Below are positions 1-8,479 of a stretch of DNA of 31,369 nucleotides, piece by piece. How positions within the stretch are numbered: position 1 is the first letter of the stretch; every line of letters begins with the position of its first letter. A program made the position numbers and the translations under genes. The DNA comes from Branchiostoma floridae (lineage: Eukaryota; Chordata; Leptocardii; Amphioxiformes; Branchiostomatidae). The DNA lies in the NCBI RefSeq assembly GCF_000003815.2, contig NW_023365792.1, forward strand, positions 1 through 31,369. Reading direction: 5' to 3'. The notes beneath the pieces are model-generated. The model made no database searches and was not told the origin of the DNA. It saw only the letters and a program-made list of their open reading frames with translations.

Positions 1-496
1 AGGAATTTTTATCTTTATAAGAGTCAGATAAGGCCCAAAATGGAATATTGTTGTCACATTTGGGCTGGAGCCTCACAGAACTCCCTGACCTGCCTCAATA
101 GAGAACAAAAACGGTTAAGGAACAGTGTTGGCAGCGACTTATTCGCCACACTACAACCATTGGCCCAAAGGCGTGATGTAGCTAGCCTAGCACTTTTCTA
201 TCGGTACTTCCATGGTAAATGCTCGGCAGAACTTCATTCACTTGTGCCTTCAATACGAACCTTCACAGCAAGAACCCGTTTAGCCACTTCCACGGAAACA
301 AATCATCCTTTTTTTCCTCCACAATCCACCTAACAGGAGGAAGTTCCACGCTCAGAGCTTTTTTCCTAGAACAACATCGCTATGGAATAAGCTTCCACGG
401 ACTTGCTTCCCCACAGGGTACAGCCTGAAACTGTTTAAATTAAGGGTACACAAACATCTCTCTTCACAATTCAGTAATGTAACCCAAAACGCCTGA
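1..496 (+). pseudogene. 3' end of a CR1/Jockey-like non-LTR retrotransposon pol
   Basis: The reading frame is open from base 1 and gives LYKSQIRPKMEYCCHIW, then QKRLRNSVGSDL, LAQRRDVASLALFYRYFHGK and a proline-rich stretch. This order is standard for the region after the reverse transcriptase core in CR1/Jockey-group elements. The frame is lost between about 302 and 331, next to a T-run. From 335 the canonical ending resumes in another frame (SFFPRTTSLWNKLP, then a basic tail) and stops with TGA at 494-496. The reverse transcriptase catalytic core would lie upstream of the window. The element is dead because of the frameshift. Its 3' UTR end was not found. The clade within the Jockey superfamily is not resolved. 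A host gene is unlikely. Confidence 0.85.
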
Positions 497-1131
497 GTGG
501 CTCCACGAGCCTTGTTTTGCGCTAACTTAGTTGCAGTGGTTACCCGATCTCCCACTGTTGGCCTTCTCTGGCCAGCTGACGGGATATCAGAGAACCTAGA
601 GGACCCGGCTGTTGCTAGGAACATGAACTAATTGCTGTCTGTCTAGCCTAGGATACCAAAACATTAAAGTCTATGCGGGCTGGCCCACTTACACATAGGT
701 CCAATGTGAGGTGGTAGGTGGTCACGGGAACAAAATAAATCATTTTTAAAAAATGAACAAATGTTTTACTAATTAGCCAAAAATCATGATCACAATCCTA
801 GTCCAAATCAGTCAACATGAAAAGATTAAAGCTGTTACATGTTGTCTCTAAATGTGCTCATATATGGAGAGCGTTTTGCAGTCTCGGTGATGTCGTTCCA
901 TAAGACCTGTCCTGAAACCGTCAGTGACCTCCTTACTCCGTCTTTTCTGTCTCTAGGAACCACAAGTTTGTTGACGATCGCCTGGTTGTCTTGTTTAGGT
1001 TAATAAATATGCTGAATAGAATATAATGTCTAGTAACATACATGTGCTAGTTGCACAGCTGAACCTAATGGCACTAAGTACCTAACGAAACACAAATGTA
1101 TTTTGATGTTATGAAGTGCTCAAAGACTTAC
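497..1131. other. no gene seen
   Basis: AT-rich sequence between the retrotransposon end and the minus-strand exons. It may contain retrotransposon 3' UTR at its left and the 3' flank of the minus-strand gene at its right. I see no minus-strand AATAAA, no long coding frame and no clear inverted repeat. Confidence 0.4.
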
Positions 1132-1273
1132 CAAGTAGGATTCTACTGCTGATGCTTCAGGATATCTGTTGCTTGTGACCTTTCCTGCGATGATATGCAT
1201 GAACCGTTCGAAGATGATTCAACATCCAAGTATTTCTCCAAGTAGTCTCGCACGTGTGTCAGCATATGAACTA
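1132..1273 (-). CDS. putative coding exon, unknown protein (last coding exon)
   Basis: On the minus strand an acceptor TTTCAG (AG at 1275-1274) is followed by a frame reading VVHMLTHVRDYLEKYLDVES and ending at TAG (1145-1143). It joins in phase to the exon at 1403-1590: that exon leaves one base (G), and this one supplies TA. A second acceptor seven bases upstream (TTTGTAG) would give a different frame that stops after about 19 residues, so I prefer the downstream one. Eleven bases past the stop there is a strong donor (GGTAAGT, intron starting at 1131). Either the last intron lies in the 3' UTR or the stop is a recent lesion. The protein family is not recognised. The amphipathic helical look (RDYLEKYL) and the clean splice sites are the only support. 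Confidence 0.45.
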
Positions 1274-1402
1274 CTGAAACCTACAAATAAAAAAAAAGAA
1301 ATGTAAAAAAAATTGTGCATTTTATAATTAAAAAAATGTAGCTGAGTACATAATGTGTAAAACTTCTCTTCAACATTCAGTTAATACTTGAAAAAATCTT
1401 AC

Positions 1403-1590
1403 CATGATGTGACATGGGTAGTCTCGCTCCAACAGCACCACGCACTCGACTACAGCCGATGATCTTGTCCCTATTCACAACAGGGTAGGTCAGCGCTCCA
1501 ATCACCATGCATAGCTTGATGAGTGCTGCACGCTGCTTATCACCCAACAGGCCACGTACACTGTAGATGAGAATCCCCCTGCGTTGTAAA
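1403..1590 (-). CDS. putative internal coding exon, unknown protein
   Basis: The minus strand has acceptor TTTCCCAG (AG at 1592-1591) and donor G|GTAAGA (intron from 1402). The frame between them is open throughout: LQRRGILIYSVRGLL, then GDKQRAALIKLCMVIGALTY, then NRDKIIGCSRVRGAVGARLP and MSHH. It is about 62 codons, with one leftover base that matches the phase of the exon at 1132-1273. An alternative acceptor at 1580-1579 would trim four codons. There are no stops and amino-acid composition looks natural, so I take it as real coding or only recently decayed sequence. I do not recognise a domain. The exon upstream on the same strand is uncertain, because the candidate at 2095-2241 does not join in an obviously matching phase. 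Confidence 0.5.
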
Positions 1591-1683
1591 CTGGGAAATA
1601 AATCACATCAGGTCTTTCAATGTCTTCATGTTCTCAAAATGCCCAATTGGCCCACCTTTACCAAATCTCACTTCTACTAGTTA

Positions 1684-1770
1684 CAGCAGCCCGCCAAACA
1701 TCTGTAGGCCTTGTAGCGGGGAGTTGCCAGTTACAGTCCCGGACAGCAGAGTTTTTGTTACACAGTCTAG
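1684..1770. repeat. interspersed repeat, empty-site copy for the Harbinger-like insertion
   Basis: The block running from GTAGCGGGGAGTTGCCAG through TTACAGTCCCGGACAGC to a GTTACACAG end recurs at 12269-12313 plus 13390-13432. There the second copy is split by the 1.1-kb TIR element. The uninterrupted TTA at 1731-1733 here is the pre-insertion target. The family itself (SINE, MITE or other) is not identified. It lies in the presumed intron between the exons at 2095-2241 and 1403-1590. Confidence 0.65.
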
Positions 1771-2094
1771 CCCTTTATTTGGCCATGAAGAGATCACAAA
1801 AGCTTACCTCCTCCCATTGGTGGCTTTTGAGGAAGTTGAATTTCACGAACATTGCTCGGGGTTCCATCCAAAGCCTATTGGAATTCAGTTATGATCTAAA
1901 CTTTTCTTCAGTGACCACGGAGCAGAGGGTAGAATTGATCTGGTGGGAGAATGGGAATTTAATTTGTGTACGTTCTGATTGATTCTGGCATTGATATATA
2001 ACACTGGTAAGATCAGATGTTCATAGTTTTCAGACAAATGAAGTTGTTTAATTTTGATTAGAATACCTTTTTGATGGGCCGGCATCTCTTCTGG

Positions 2095-2241
2095 CTAGTC
2101 CGAAAGGCTCCTTTTTTTCCCTCTGTTTGGCTGTGCCTGGGTTGTTGTTAAGGTCCCCGGGAATCTGTGCTGCTCTGCTAGTCGTACTTTCTTGGTGTCA
2201 TCAAATCCATTCACCACTTTCACCATTCTCTGGCTGACATC
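2095..2241 (-). CDS. putative coding exon, unknown protein
   Basis: The minus strand has acceptor TTTTTGCCCAG (AG at 2243-2242) followed by DVSQRMVKVVNGFDDTKKVR, a hydrophilic Gln/Thr/Lys-rich tail and a TAG stop at 2097-2095. The other two frames close within about 14 codons, so this is the only plausible reading. It starts with a V-S-Q-R run resembling the start of the exon at 2890-3181 (VSSQRIANV), which could mean the two are related or alternative exons. The join from the upstream exon would need phase 0, but that exon ends in phase 1 at its best donor, so the splice model is unresolved. A possible donor (AAAAAG|GTATTC) lies downstream of the stop. Confidence 0.35.
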   Translation of the reverse strand, partial: DVSQRMVKVVNGFDDTKKVRLAEQHRFPGTLTTTQAQPNRGKKRSLSD

Positions 2242-2420
2242 CTGGGCAAAAAGACATGTTAAGATAAGTGGATAATGCATAATACTTGAACAAGTATATT
2301 GAATGATCTTAATTGCACACTTTTGTCAACAATGGTTAGCTTGTACCATTAGCTCAGAGACTTAGGTAAAGTAATGTGATGACTATGTCTTCTGAATGAA
2401 TATTTACACAAACACCCTAG

Positions 2421-2833
2421 TAGGGCTGGGTATCGGTACAGCGTACCGGTACAAAACCGGTTTTTCTTATTGGACCGGTCCAGAAAAACCGGACCTGAAA
2501 AGATTAGGTGGACCGGATGTTGGACCGATTAGAAAATTAACAGATTGTTTTATCAGGCATTCACACGTTTTGGCGCTTGCCGGTGGAAGAAAATAACAAG
2601 AGTGAAGTAGAGTAGAGTTTATAGTAATTTCTACCAAGTTTTACAGCCAATCGTACAAGTCCATTTAACGTTGTAGGATTTTAAAACGCCAGTGTAAGTC
2701 TAATACTACACCAAACAGATTTCTTTGTAGTGAAATGGACCATTGGTATGAGTCATACTGAATCAGGTTCAGGTCCGGACCTGGACCTGAACCGGACCTG
2801 GACCTGAATTTTCTGTACCGGTACCCACCCCTA
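2421..2833. mobile_element. hAT-type MITE, 413 bp, 8-bp target duplication
   Basis: The 21-bp terminal inverted repeats start TAGGGCTGGGTATCGGTACA on the left and, read inward, TAGGGGTGGGTACCGGTACA on the right (two mismatches). They are flanked by a perfect 8-bp direct repeat CACCCTAG at 2413-2420 and 2834-2841, the hallmark of hAT insertion. The right interior is a short tandem of GGACCT/AGGTCC palindromes (about 2765-2810). The element has no coding frame, so it depends on an autonomous hAT elsewhere. It sits between minus-strand coding-like exons and is presumably intronic. Confidence 0.85.
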
Positions 2834-2889
2834 CACCCTAGCATGCAGATCAAACCTGTGTCACTTATGCAGGAAAAATATAATCTCAC

Positions 2890-3181
2890 CGCAAGTACAT
2901 AGAAAAAAACGCTTCAGGCGGAGGTGACAACCCTCGAAATCATTGTGTATCCTTCCGGACTCCATGGAGACGCACCACTCGTTCACAGCCCAGACGTTGC
3001 TGTCCAGCCACGTCGTCCTGATATACTCCGTCAGTAGCATCAGGCATGGGTTGTCTGCTTCATGTCGCAGGGTGACAAACGCACCTGGAATGTGCTGCGG
3101 GCAGAAACGGCAATGCAAGAAGCTTGCGCAGGTACCGATGTGACCCCCTCCCCTCACGTTGGCTATACGCTGGCTGGAGAC
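2890..3181 (-). CDS. MULE transposase-like exon (C-terminal part)
   Basis: The minus strand has acceptor ATACTTTCAG (AG at 3183-3182), a 97-codon open frame and a donor at 2889 (GCG|GTGAGA). The frame runs VSSQRIANVRGGGHIGTCAS, HCRFCPQHIPGAFVTLRHEA, LMLLTEYIRTTWLDSNVWAV, then RIHNDFEGCHLRLKR. Animal MULE transposases carry a conserved block with a leucine/proline-rich stretch, then Y-x-x-x-T-W, W, and finally R-T-N-N-D-x-E-G-W-H-x-R-L. The order and spacing here match, with RIHNDFEGCHLRLK in place of the consensus ending (Thr to Ile, Asn to His, Trp to Cys). It is either a diverged or decaying transposase, or a domesticated derivative. The catalytic DDE residues would lie in upstream exons that I could not find. 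The family assignment is from memory of the motif and was not searched. Confidence 0.6.
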
Positions 3182-3312
3182 CTGAAAGTATAAAGCATGT
3201 TTTCTATGACCAATATACAACACAGGTCACTTACATTCACCAAAAAATTTATCCTCTATCAGTGCGTTAAATGTGTGGTACAAATGTCATCGTAGCACTA
3301 TTAAAGTACGTG

Positions 3313-3589
3313 TTAGGTTCTTTCCAATTGAATGAAGTCGAGACGATACGTGCAGTCCACAATCCTGATTATTTTCCACTTCCCTCCAAGATCTTTCCAG
3401 ATGTTCAGTCTTGTCAGTGTGCGTATGAATTTCTGGCACAGCTTCACATTGAAATCTGAGTTTTGACCAAGGCCAAACTCTCGAAGCTGATCCAGTTTGT
3501 TTGTCCAGTGCTTTTTTTACTTCTTTGCCCGTCCAAAGTCCCAAGAAAACTCTGACAAGTACGGAAGGAGGCTGTGGCACTGTGGCCAA
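3313..3589 (-). pseudogene. coding-like exon with one internal stop, unknown protein
   Basis: The minus strand has a good acceptor (AATTTTTTCAG, AG at 3591-3590). One frame reads WPQCHSLLPYLSEFSWDFGR AKK, meets TAA at 3519-3517 inside an A-run, and then continues in the same frame as KHWTNKLDQLREFGLGQNSD, KLCQKFIRTLTRLNIWKDLG and WKIIRIVDCTYRLDFIQLER T before TAA at 3315-3313. Both halves look like genuine protein, with Trp, Cys and hydrophobic spacing. I read it as one exon carrying a nonsense mutation, or an exon ending at the GT within the stop. I do not recognise the family. It lies 130 bases upstream of the MULE-like exon on the same strand, but continuity is unproven. Confidence 0.4.
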
Positions 3590-3736
3590 CTGAAAAAATT
3601 AAATTGTAGAACGGATTCAGATGCAACTTGAGACATTATTATTGTCTCAAGTTGACACGATTTTTAGATCTGGGTACTATTTGTGCATAATATGATGTTA
3701 TGTACTCCTAAACCCTACTCAAGACTGGCTTCCCTG

Positions 3737-4567
3737 GCTGGAATTCCAGCGCCTTACCCTAGGCTTTAGTCTGGCTGGATTTCCAGCGGCTTCCATTTGA
3801 CTTCTACTCTGGCTGGAAATCCAGCAGCCTAGAGCAAGACTGCTTCTTTGGCTGGAATTCCAGCGGTCCAGAGCAATACTGCCTCCCTGGCTGGAAATCC
3901 AGCGACACTGTTCAACACCGCCACCCTCGCTGGAAATCCAGCGGCACTGTTCAACACTGCCTCCCTGGCTGGAAATCCAGCGGCACTGTTCAACACTGCC
4001 TCCCTGGCTGGAAATCCAGCGACACTGTTCAACATTGCCTTCCTCGCTGGAAATCCAGCGGCACTGTTCAACATTGCCTCCCTGGCTGGATTTCCAGCGG
4101 CCCTGTTCAACATTGCCTCCCTGGCTGGATTTCCAGCGGCACTGTTCAACATTGCCTCCCTGGCTGGATTTCCAGCGGCACTGTTCAACACTGCCTCCCT
4201 CGCTGGAAATCCAGCGGCCCTGTTCAACACTGCCTTCCTCGCTGGAAATCCAGCGGCACTGTTCAACATTGCCTCCCTGGCTGGATTTCCAGCGGCACTG
4301 TTCAACATTGCCACCCTCGCTGGATTTCCAGCGGCCCTGTTCAACATTGCCTCCCTGGCTGGATTTCCAGCGGCACTGTTCAACACTGCCTCCCTCGCTG
4401 GAAATCCAGCGGCCCTGTTCAACACTGCCTTCCTCGATGGAAATCCAGCGGCACTGTTCAACATTGCCTCCCTGGCTGGAAATCCAGCGGCCCTGTTCAA
4501 CACTGCCTGCCTGGCTGGAAATCCAGCGGCACTGTTCAACACTGCCTGCCTCACTGGAAATCCATTA
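3737..4567. repeat. 39-bp minisatellite, about 22 units, each with a small palindrome
   Basis: Units follow the pattern GCTGG-NNNN-CCAGC, then GGCACTGTTCAACA and TGCCTCCCTG. The spacing is exactly 39 bp from 3851 to 4553; the first three units (3737, 3774, 3812) are diverged and spaced 37-39 bp. Each unit holds inverted repeats GCTGG/CCAGC around a 4-base spacer that is AAAT (13 units), ATTT (7) or AATT (2). A five-unit, 195-bp higher-order repeat is visible: units beginning at about 4046, 4241 and 4436 share a preceding TTCCTC. Because 39 is divisible by 3, long frames are open on both strands here. These are a by-product of the array and are not, on their own, evidence of a gene. Confidence 0.95.
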
Positions 4568-4577
4568 ATGTTCAATA

Positions 4578-5006
4578 GCTGATTTACAAGGGGGCCCAGC
4601 ATACATGTAAACAGGACAAGACATGTTACACTGTGTAAAGTATAAGCCACAAATAAAGCAGACAACGTACATAAGAGCAAACAAAATCCGATGCAATCAT
4701 GTTGCAACACAAAATCATCCTCCATTACTCATAGTCAAGTGACATAACAGTAAATTCAACAGTTGAAGTGGAGGTCACTCAGGGGTCAAGATGTTACATG
4801 GAGCATTGCAGCCATTTATGCTGTAAAGTTTATAAATGCCTTATAGTTATAGCAGCTGGAAGTGTGTTGTACAAGTTCCAGCAATTTCAGCCTCTGAATG
4901 CAAAAGTGCTTTGGCAAAATGATTCTGTCAACCAACATTATGAAGATTTTGTTGTTTACAATCTTTCATGTTTTGAGGCCGAAGGTTACAAGCAGTGCCC
5001 TCACAC
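4578..5006. other. no convincing gene
   Basis: Flank of the minisatellite. On the minus strand a methionine at 4725 opens a frame with a strongly hydrophobic stretch (4710-4600) that reads straight into the 13-residue repeats of the minisatellite. No splice site or other gene evidence supports it. The plus strand has an unremarkable 100-codon frame that runs into the next inverted-repeat element. Confidence 0.4.
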
Positions 5007-5544
5007 TTTAAAGGGGCATTCCACTCCACACGTGTGTTATTTTCCGATATATATTAATTCTAGGAAGTAATAAATGCATACTACTTCACATTATATGATA
5101 AAGTACCCAGTTGCTGTACGTGCCTCAAAAGCATTCAGTCTTCTACTAAACTCCCCAAGTACCCTCTAATTGAATTAATTCTATGGCTGAATACAATGCA
5201 AAACTTTTAGGTAAGGTTACAAAACTAATTTCAGGTTCGCTAAGAAATCTTGTCTTGTTCTTGTATTCTTTGCTATCTTATGAGCAAATTTGCCTTCTCG
5301 GTTTGCTAAGCGAACCTCATTTATTCCGAAAATATGCACGATAAACAAAGTGTCTATGCGTATAGGGAATGCATGGGTACCAGTAGGGTCTGCATGGGTT
5401 TATGAGTGTCATATTGTTTTACAAAACACACATCGCGCAATTCATCTCAAGGTGAATTCCACAAAATTAGGCTGCTTATGTATTCATTGACACAATATCT
5501 ATTGGAAAACAAGACTCCCTTCTGGAGTGGAATGCCCCTTTAAA
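5007..5544. mobile_element. non-autonomous TIR element, 538 bp
   Basis: The 22-bp ends are perfect inverted repeats: TTTAAAGGGGCATTCCACTC at 5007 and its complement ending at 5544. The outermost TTTAAA is self-complementary, so the target duplication cannot be separated from the TIR. TA (Tc1/mariner), TTAA (piggyBac) and TTTAAA are all possible. The flanks outside TTTAAA do not match. The interior has no coding frame and holds a small imperfect hairpin around GGTTCGCTAAG (5234) and GCTAAGCGAACC (5307). Confidence 0.7.
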
Positions 5545-5888
5545 GGGTAGACACAAAAATACAACATTTCCTTGTTATTTGTAACAAGAATATTATCATT
5601 CAATGAACATAACATTTACACCAAATACACACCCTTCTGGCTTTATTGAACATAGCTCTTTATCAGTTACGACGTCACAATCAACATGGTGGCTGGTTTG
5701 GAACCTGGCATCACAGTTTGCGAAAAAATTGTTTGATAAGCGAATAGTGCTTAATTATCGTCATTACATACAATTGAAAAATACATAATATTTGCTTTGT
5801 TTGCTTCTCTTAAGAGCCGAAGTTATGGTTTTGTTTTGTTCTATTGTTGTGATGAGTTCAGTAATTAATGGTTATGAATTGGTATTGT
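5545..5888. other. no gene seen
   Basis: AT-rich spacer with no coding frame above background, no repeat shared with the rest of the window and no clear inverted repeat. Confidence 0.4.
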
Positions 5889-6278
5889 TACCTCCATGAA
5901 ATGTCATCGAATGGAGGTTATATTTTCTGTTATGTGTCTCTGTCTGTGTAGATGATTACTCAAGAACGGCTGGATGGATTGGTTTCATACTTGTTGTGTT
6001 GGTGGGGTGTGATGAAAGCTCGAATCGATGAGATTTTGGGCGCCGTATCTGTCGTTATAATCGATGTAATAATATCAGAAATCACCCCTATATGTGAGAT
6101 ATATTGGTACAGGCATCGTGCTGTATGTGTTTGTTAATGGGCTTAGCTCCAAGCAGATGGTGACAGCTGTTTGGGGGTGTCTCTGTCTGTATACAAGATT
6201 ACTCAAGAATGGCTGGATGGATTGGTTTCATACTTGTTGTGTTGGTGAGGTGTAATGAAAGCTCGAATCGATGAGATT
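5889..6278. repeat. interspersed repeat with a ~102-bp direct duplication
   Basis: The stretch at 5934-6035 (GTGTCTCTGTCTGT, then ACTCAAGAACGGCTGGATGG and ATTGGTTTCATACTTGTTGT) recurs at 6177-6278 with a few substitutions and no length change, a period of 243 bp. It is preceded by a hairpin CCTCCAT/ATGGAGG at 5890-5917. A TCCAAGCAGAT motif at 6147-6157 resembles the ends of the 9-bp-duplication family found elsewhere in the window. No coding content is seen. Confidence 0.7.
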
Positions 6279-6290
6279 GATCAGATAAGT

Positions 6291-6876
6291 TACTACCCCT
6301 ATGTTCGATTACTTACGCAGTCGCTTTATGTTATATGATTATTGTTTAAGTTTATGTTGATTTTCTTGAAATCATTAACAATTGAAGGGACAACCTACAA
6401 GATTGATAAATAAAAACAGTGCAAAGTTCCAAACCAGTTGTAAAGTGTAATGAGCATTGTAACGTCAAAACCGGTGTATAGATCATACCAATCATACCAA
6501 AGTCACAGTTTAGATTAATTACCTGGTGTGAAAAAAAAAACTTCGGAAGACTCATTGTCAAGGGCACGAGGTACCTTTTTTGCAGTTCAATGTTCAATAA
6601 CATCAGAAGGGTGTTCATTTTGTACAAATTTCTATGATCTCTCTCTATATCTCTCTCTATGATATTCAGCAATATTTTATGGCTAATGTAATTTCAGAGA
6701 ATTCTAATTTTGATGTCTCCCATTAAGTACAACTAGGATAGATCAAAGATTTGTCGCAATAACAATTCAAGTTCAACAATATTGGGTGGGATTTTATCTG
6801 CAATTATTTTGAAAGTTCAACATATTTCCTTTCGTTTTATATGAATTTTGCCAGAAGCCAATACATTTGTTTTGCA
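6291..6876. other. no gene seen
   Basis: AT-rich, with a short CTCTCTATAT tandem near 6639-6660. No supported coding frame and no recognisable mobile element. Confidence 0.4.
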
Positions 6877-6877
6877 T

Positions 6878-7397
6878 TTAGGCCTCAGCAAGTAAATTTT
6901 ATGGATGACATCTGTGCGCTCATTAATTTTTGCCTGATTTCAGAAAAAAAAACAAGATTTTTTTCTTCTTCAGGGATGGTCAGATAGATCAAAATGGGTA
7001 AATGGGTTATGTTGTAACCAAATAATTGTATATAGAATCGACACTAGATGGGTAGCATTGACTGTAGTTGCAGAAGTGAAACTTGCTGGATAGTTGTATG
7101 AGTGGCACCAATATGGAAGCCATGAGTGTAGTTGCCAACATGGTTAGTGAGTACCAGTCTACCACACTGGTGTCACTTTTACTACACTGGTGCATTTTTT
7201 AAATACAGGAATGAATGCCTTGTTGGTTGTGATGCCATATTTTGTCACTTCAATTCTTGTTACAACGTTTATGGTGTCTATTTTGAAAATTTGCCATCTT
7301 GTTTTTTTTACCTGCCTTGTTTTTTTTCCGCCCTACCTCATTATTTTTGCAGTCTGCAGAGGATGTCATCCATAAAATTTACTTGCTGTGGCCTTAA
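6878..7397. mobile_element. non-autonomous TIR element, about 520 bp
   Basis: A perfect 27-bp inverted pair, CAGCAAGTAAATTTTATGGA plus TGACATC at 6886-6912 and its complement at 7362-7388, extends outward to about 35 bp with a few mismatches (TTAGGCCT against TTAAGGCCA). The interior has opposed A-run/T-run tracts (about 6944 and 7300-7328) that would extend the fold. No target duplication could be fixed, so the superfamily is open. The frames inside are low-complexity T-rich readings, not genes. Confidence 0.65.
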
Positions 7398-8137
7398 CAA
7401 CAGTGTCCAGACTCCAGTGCTTATGATTAAGTTGATAGGCACCTCGCTAATCGCCTCTATTTATTTTTAGACTTAAGAGTATCCTATATTCTGATGTACG
7501 GTTTTGGCCAAGGGTTTGGCTTGCTTTGTACATTATTTTGTCATTTGTTTTGCTGTCTTCCTCGTTACGCGCGTTGTTGATACCTTGAGAAAGAGAAGAA
7601 AACGCAAAACACAAGAAGACACAGTACAAGCCAGCGCCATACACATCTGATCAGACAGAGGTTCTTCGTCTCATTAGCAAAGGGGAGGGACAAGCTGTCA
7701 AAAGTGTCCGCGCTCCCTTGAGAAATGCAGGAGACACAAAAGGCTAGTCTCTACTATTTTTCCAGCGACCTGGGGAGTCTAGTAGAGCTCGAGCCTACAA
7801 AAAGGCGCCGATTCAGCTGTAATTGGTTAATTAGTACTAACAAACAACAAGAACAACAGTTCTCTAAACGAATGAGTAACTTTGAATGTGGAACTTCTTG
7901 AATAAAAACATACGCAGCTTGTAAAAAATTCCATTTTGAATCTAGCACGTTGCCTTTTTAACCCCTGCCATCAATGTTAGATTAGAATGGAAGAAGGACA
8001 TGACTCCTGATGTTGCAGCTTCGCAAAGGAGTTTTACGATGGAGGTGAAAAATGGGGGAGGGGCGGAGCAACCTAGTGACTTGCGTCACGTGCACGCGTC
8101 AGTGGCCCAGATCTAACCAAGGACTTTGCCAGCGGAC
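7398..8137. other. no gene seen
   Basis: No supported coding frame, RNA gene or repeat shared with the rest of the window. Splice-site-bounded coding stretches were looked for by eye and not found. Confidence 0.35.
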
Positions 8138-8261
8138 GTTCGGCTCCCGACTTTGGACGTGTTTTTATTCGTTTTTATAGAGCTTTCAAATTTGTGCTGT
8201 TTTCAAATAGGAAGCACGATAAAAACGCCTAAAACACGTTAAAAAACAGCTGGAGCCGAAC
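8138..8261. repeat. imperfect foldback, 124 bp
   Basis: GTTCGGCTCC at 8138-8147 pairs with GGAGCCGAAC at 8252-8261. Inside, ACGTGTTTTTATTCGTTTTT (8157-8176) pairs imperfectly with ATAAAAACGCCTAAAACACG (8219-8238). The fold has an AT-rich loop and no coding content. It may be a small MITE. No target duplication is seen. Confidence 0.5.
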
Positions 8262-8479
8262 TTCTGCTTGACGTGTTGAAAGGGAGTGGTATTAAAAACA
8301 CATGTGGCATGGTCCCGCTGCGCTGCGCGGTTCATGGAGAGAAAGTCGTAACGTTTTCTGCCGGGTGCCCCGTGTTTTTTCTTTCCAACACAAAACACAC
8401 ATCATATCAAATACAAAAGTCATGGGAAGCTGAAATTCTGGAACACAGAATTCTAGGGGAAAGTAGTGTACGTATATGC

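Noticed and set aside
40-428. Two host genes at the left edge
   Set aside because: Both frames are pieces of one retrotransposon pol C-terminus separated by a frameshift.
3737-4567. CRISPR-like array
   Set aside because: Evenly spaced palindromic units superficially resemble one. The sequence between palindromes is itself repeated, not unique, and the setting is animal DNA.
3848-4582. Plus-strand repeat-protein genes over the minisatellite
   Set aside because: Two plus-strand frames are open only because 39 is a multiple of 3 and the unit lacks stops. There is no non-repeat coding flank on the plus strand.
4768-5070. 100-codon plus-strand frame
   Set aside because: No recognisable domain, no splice or promoter support, and it runs across the border of the TIR element at 5007.
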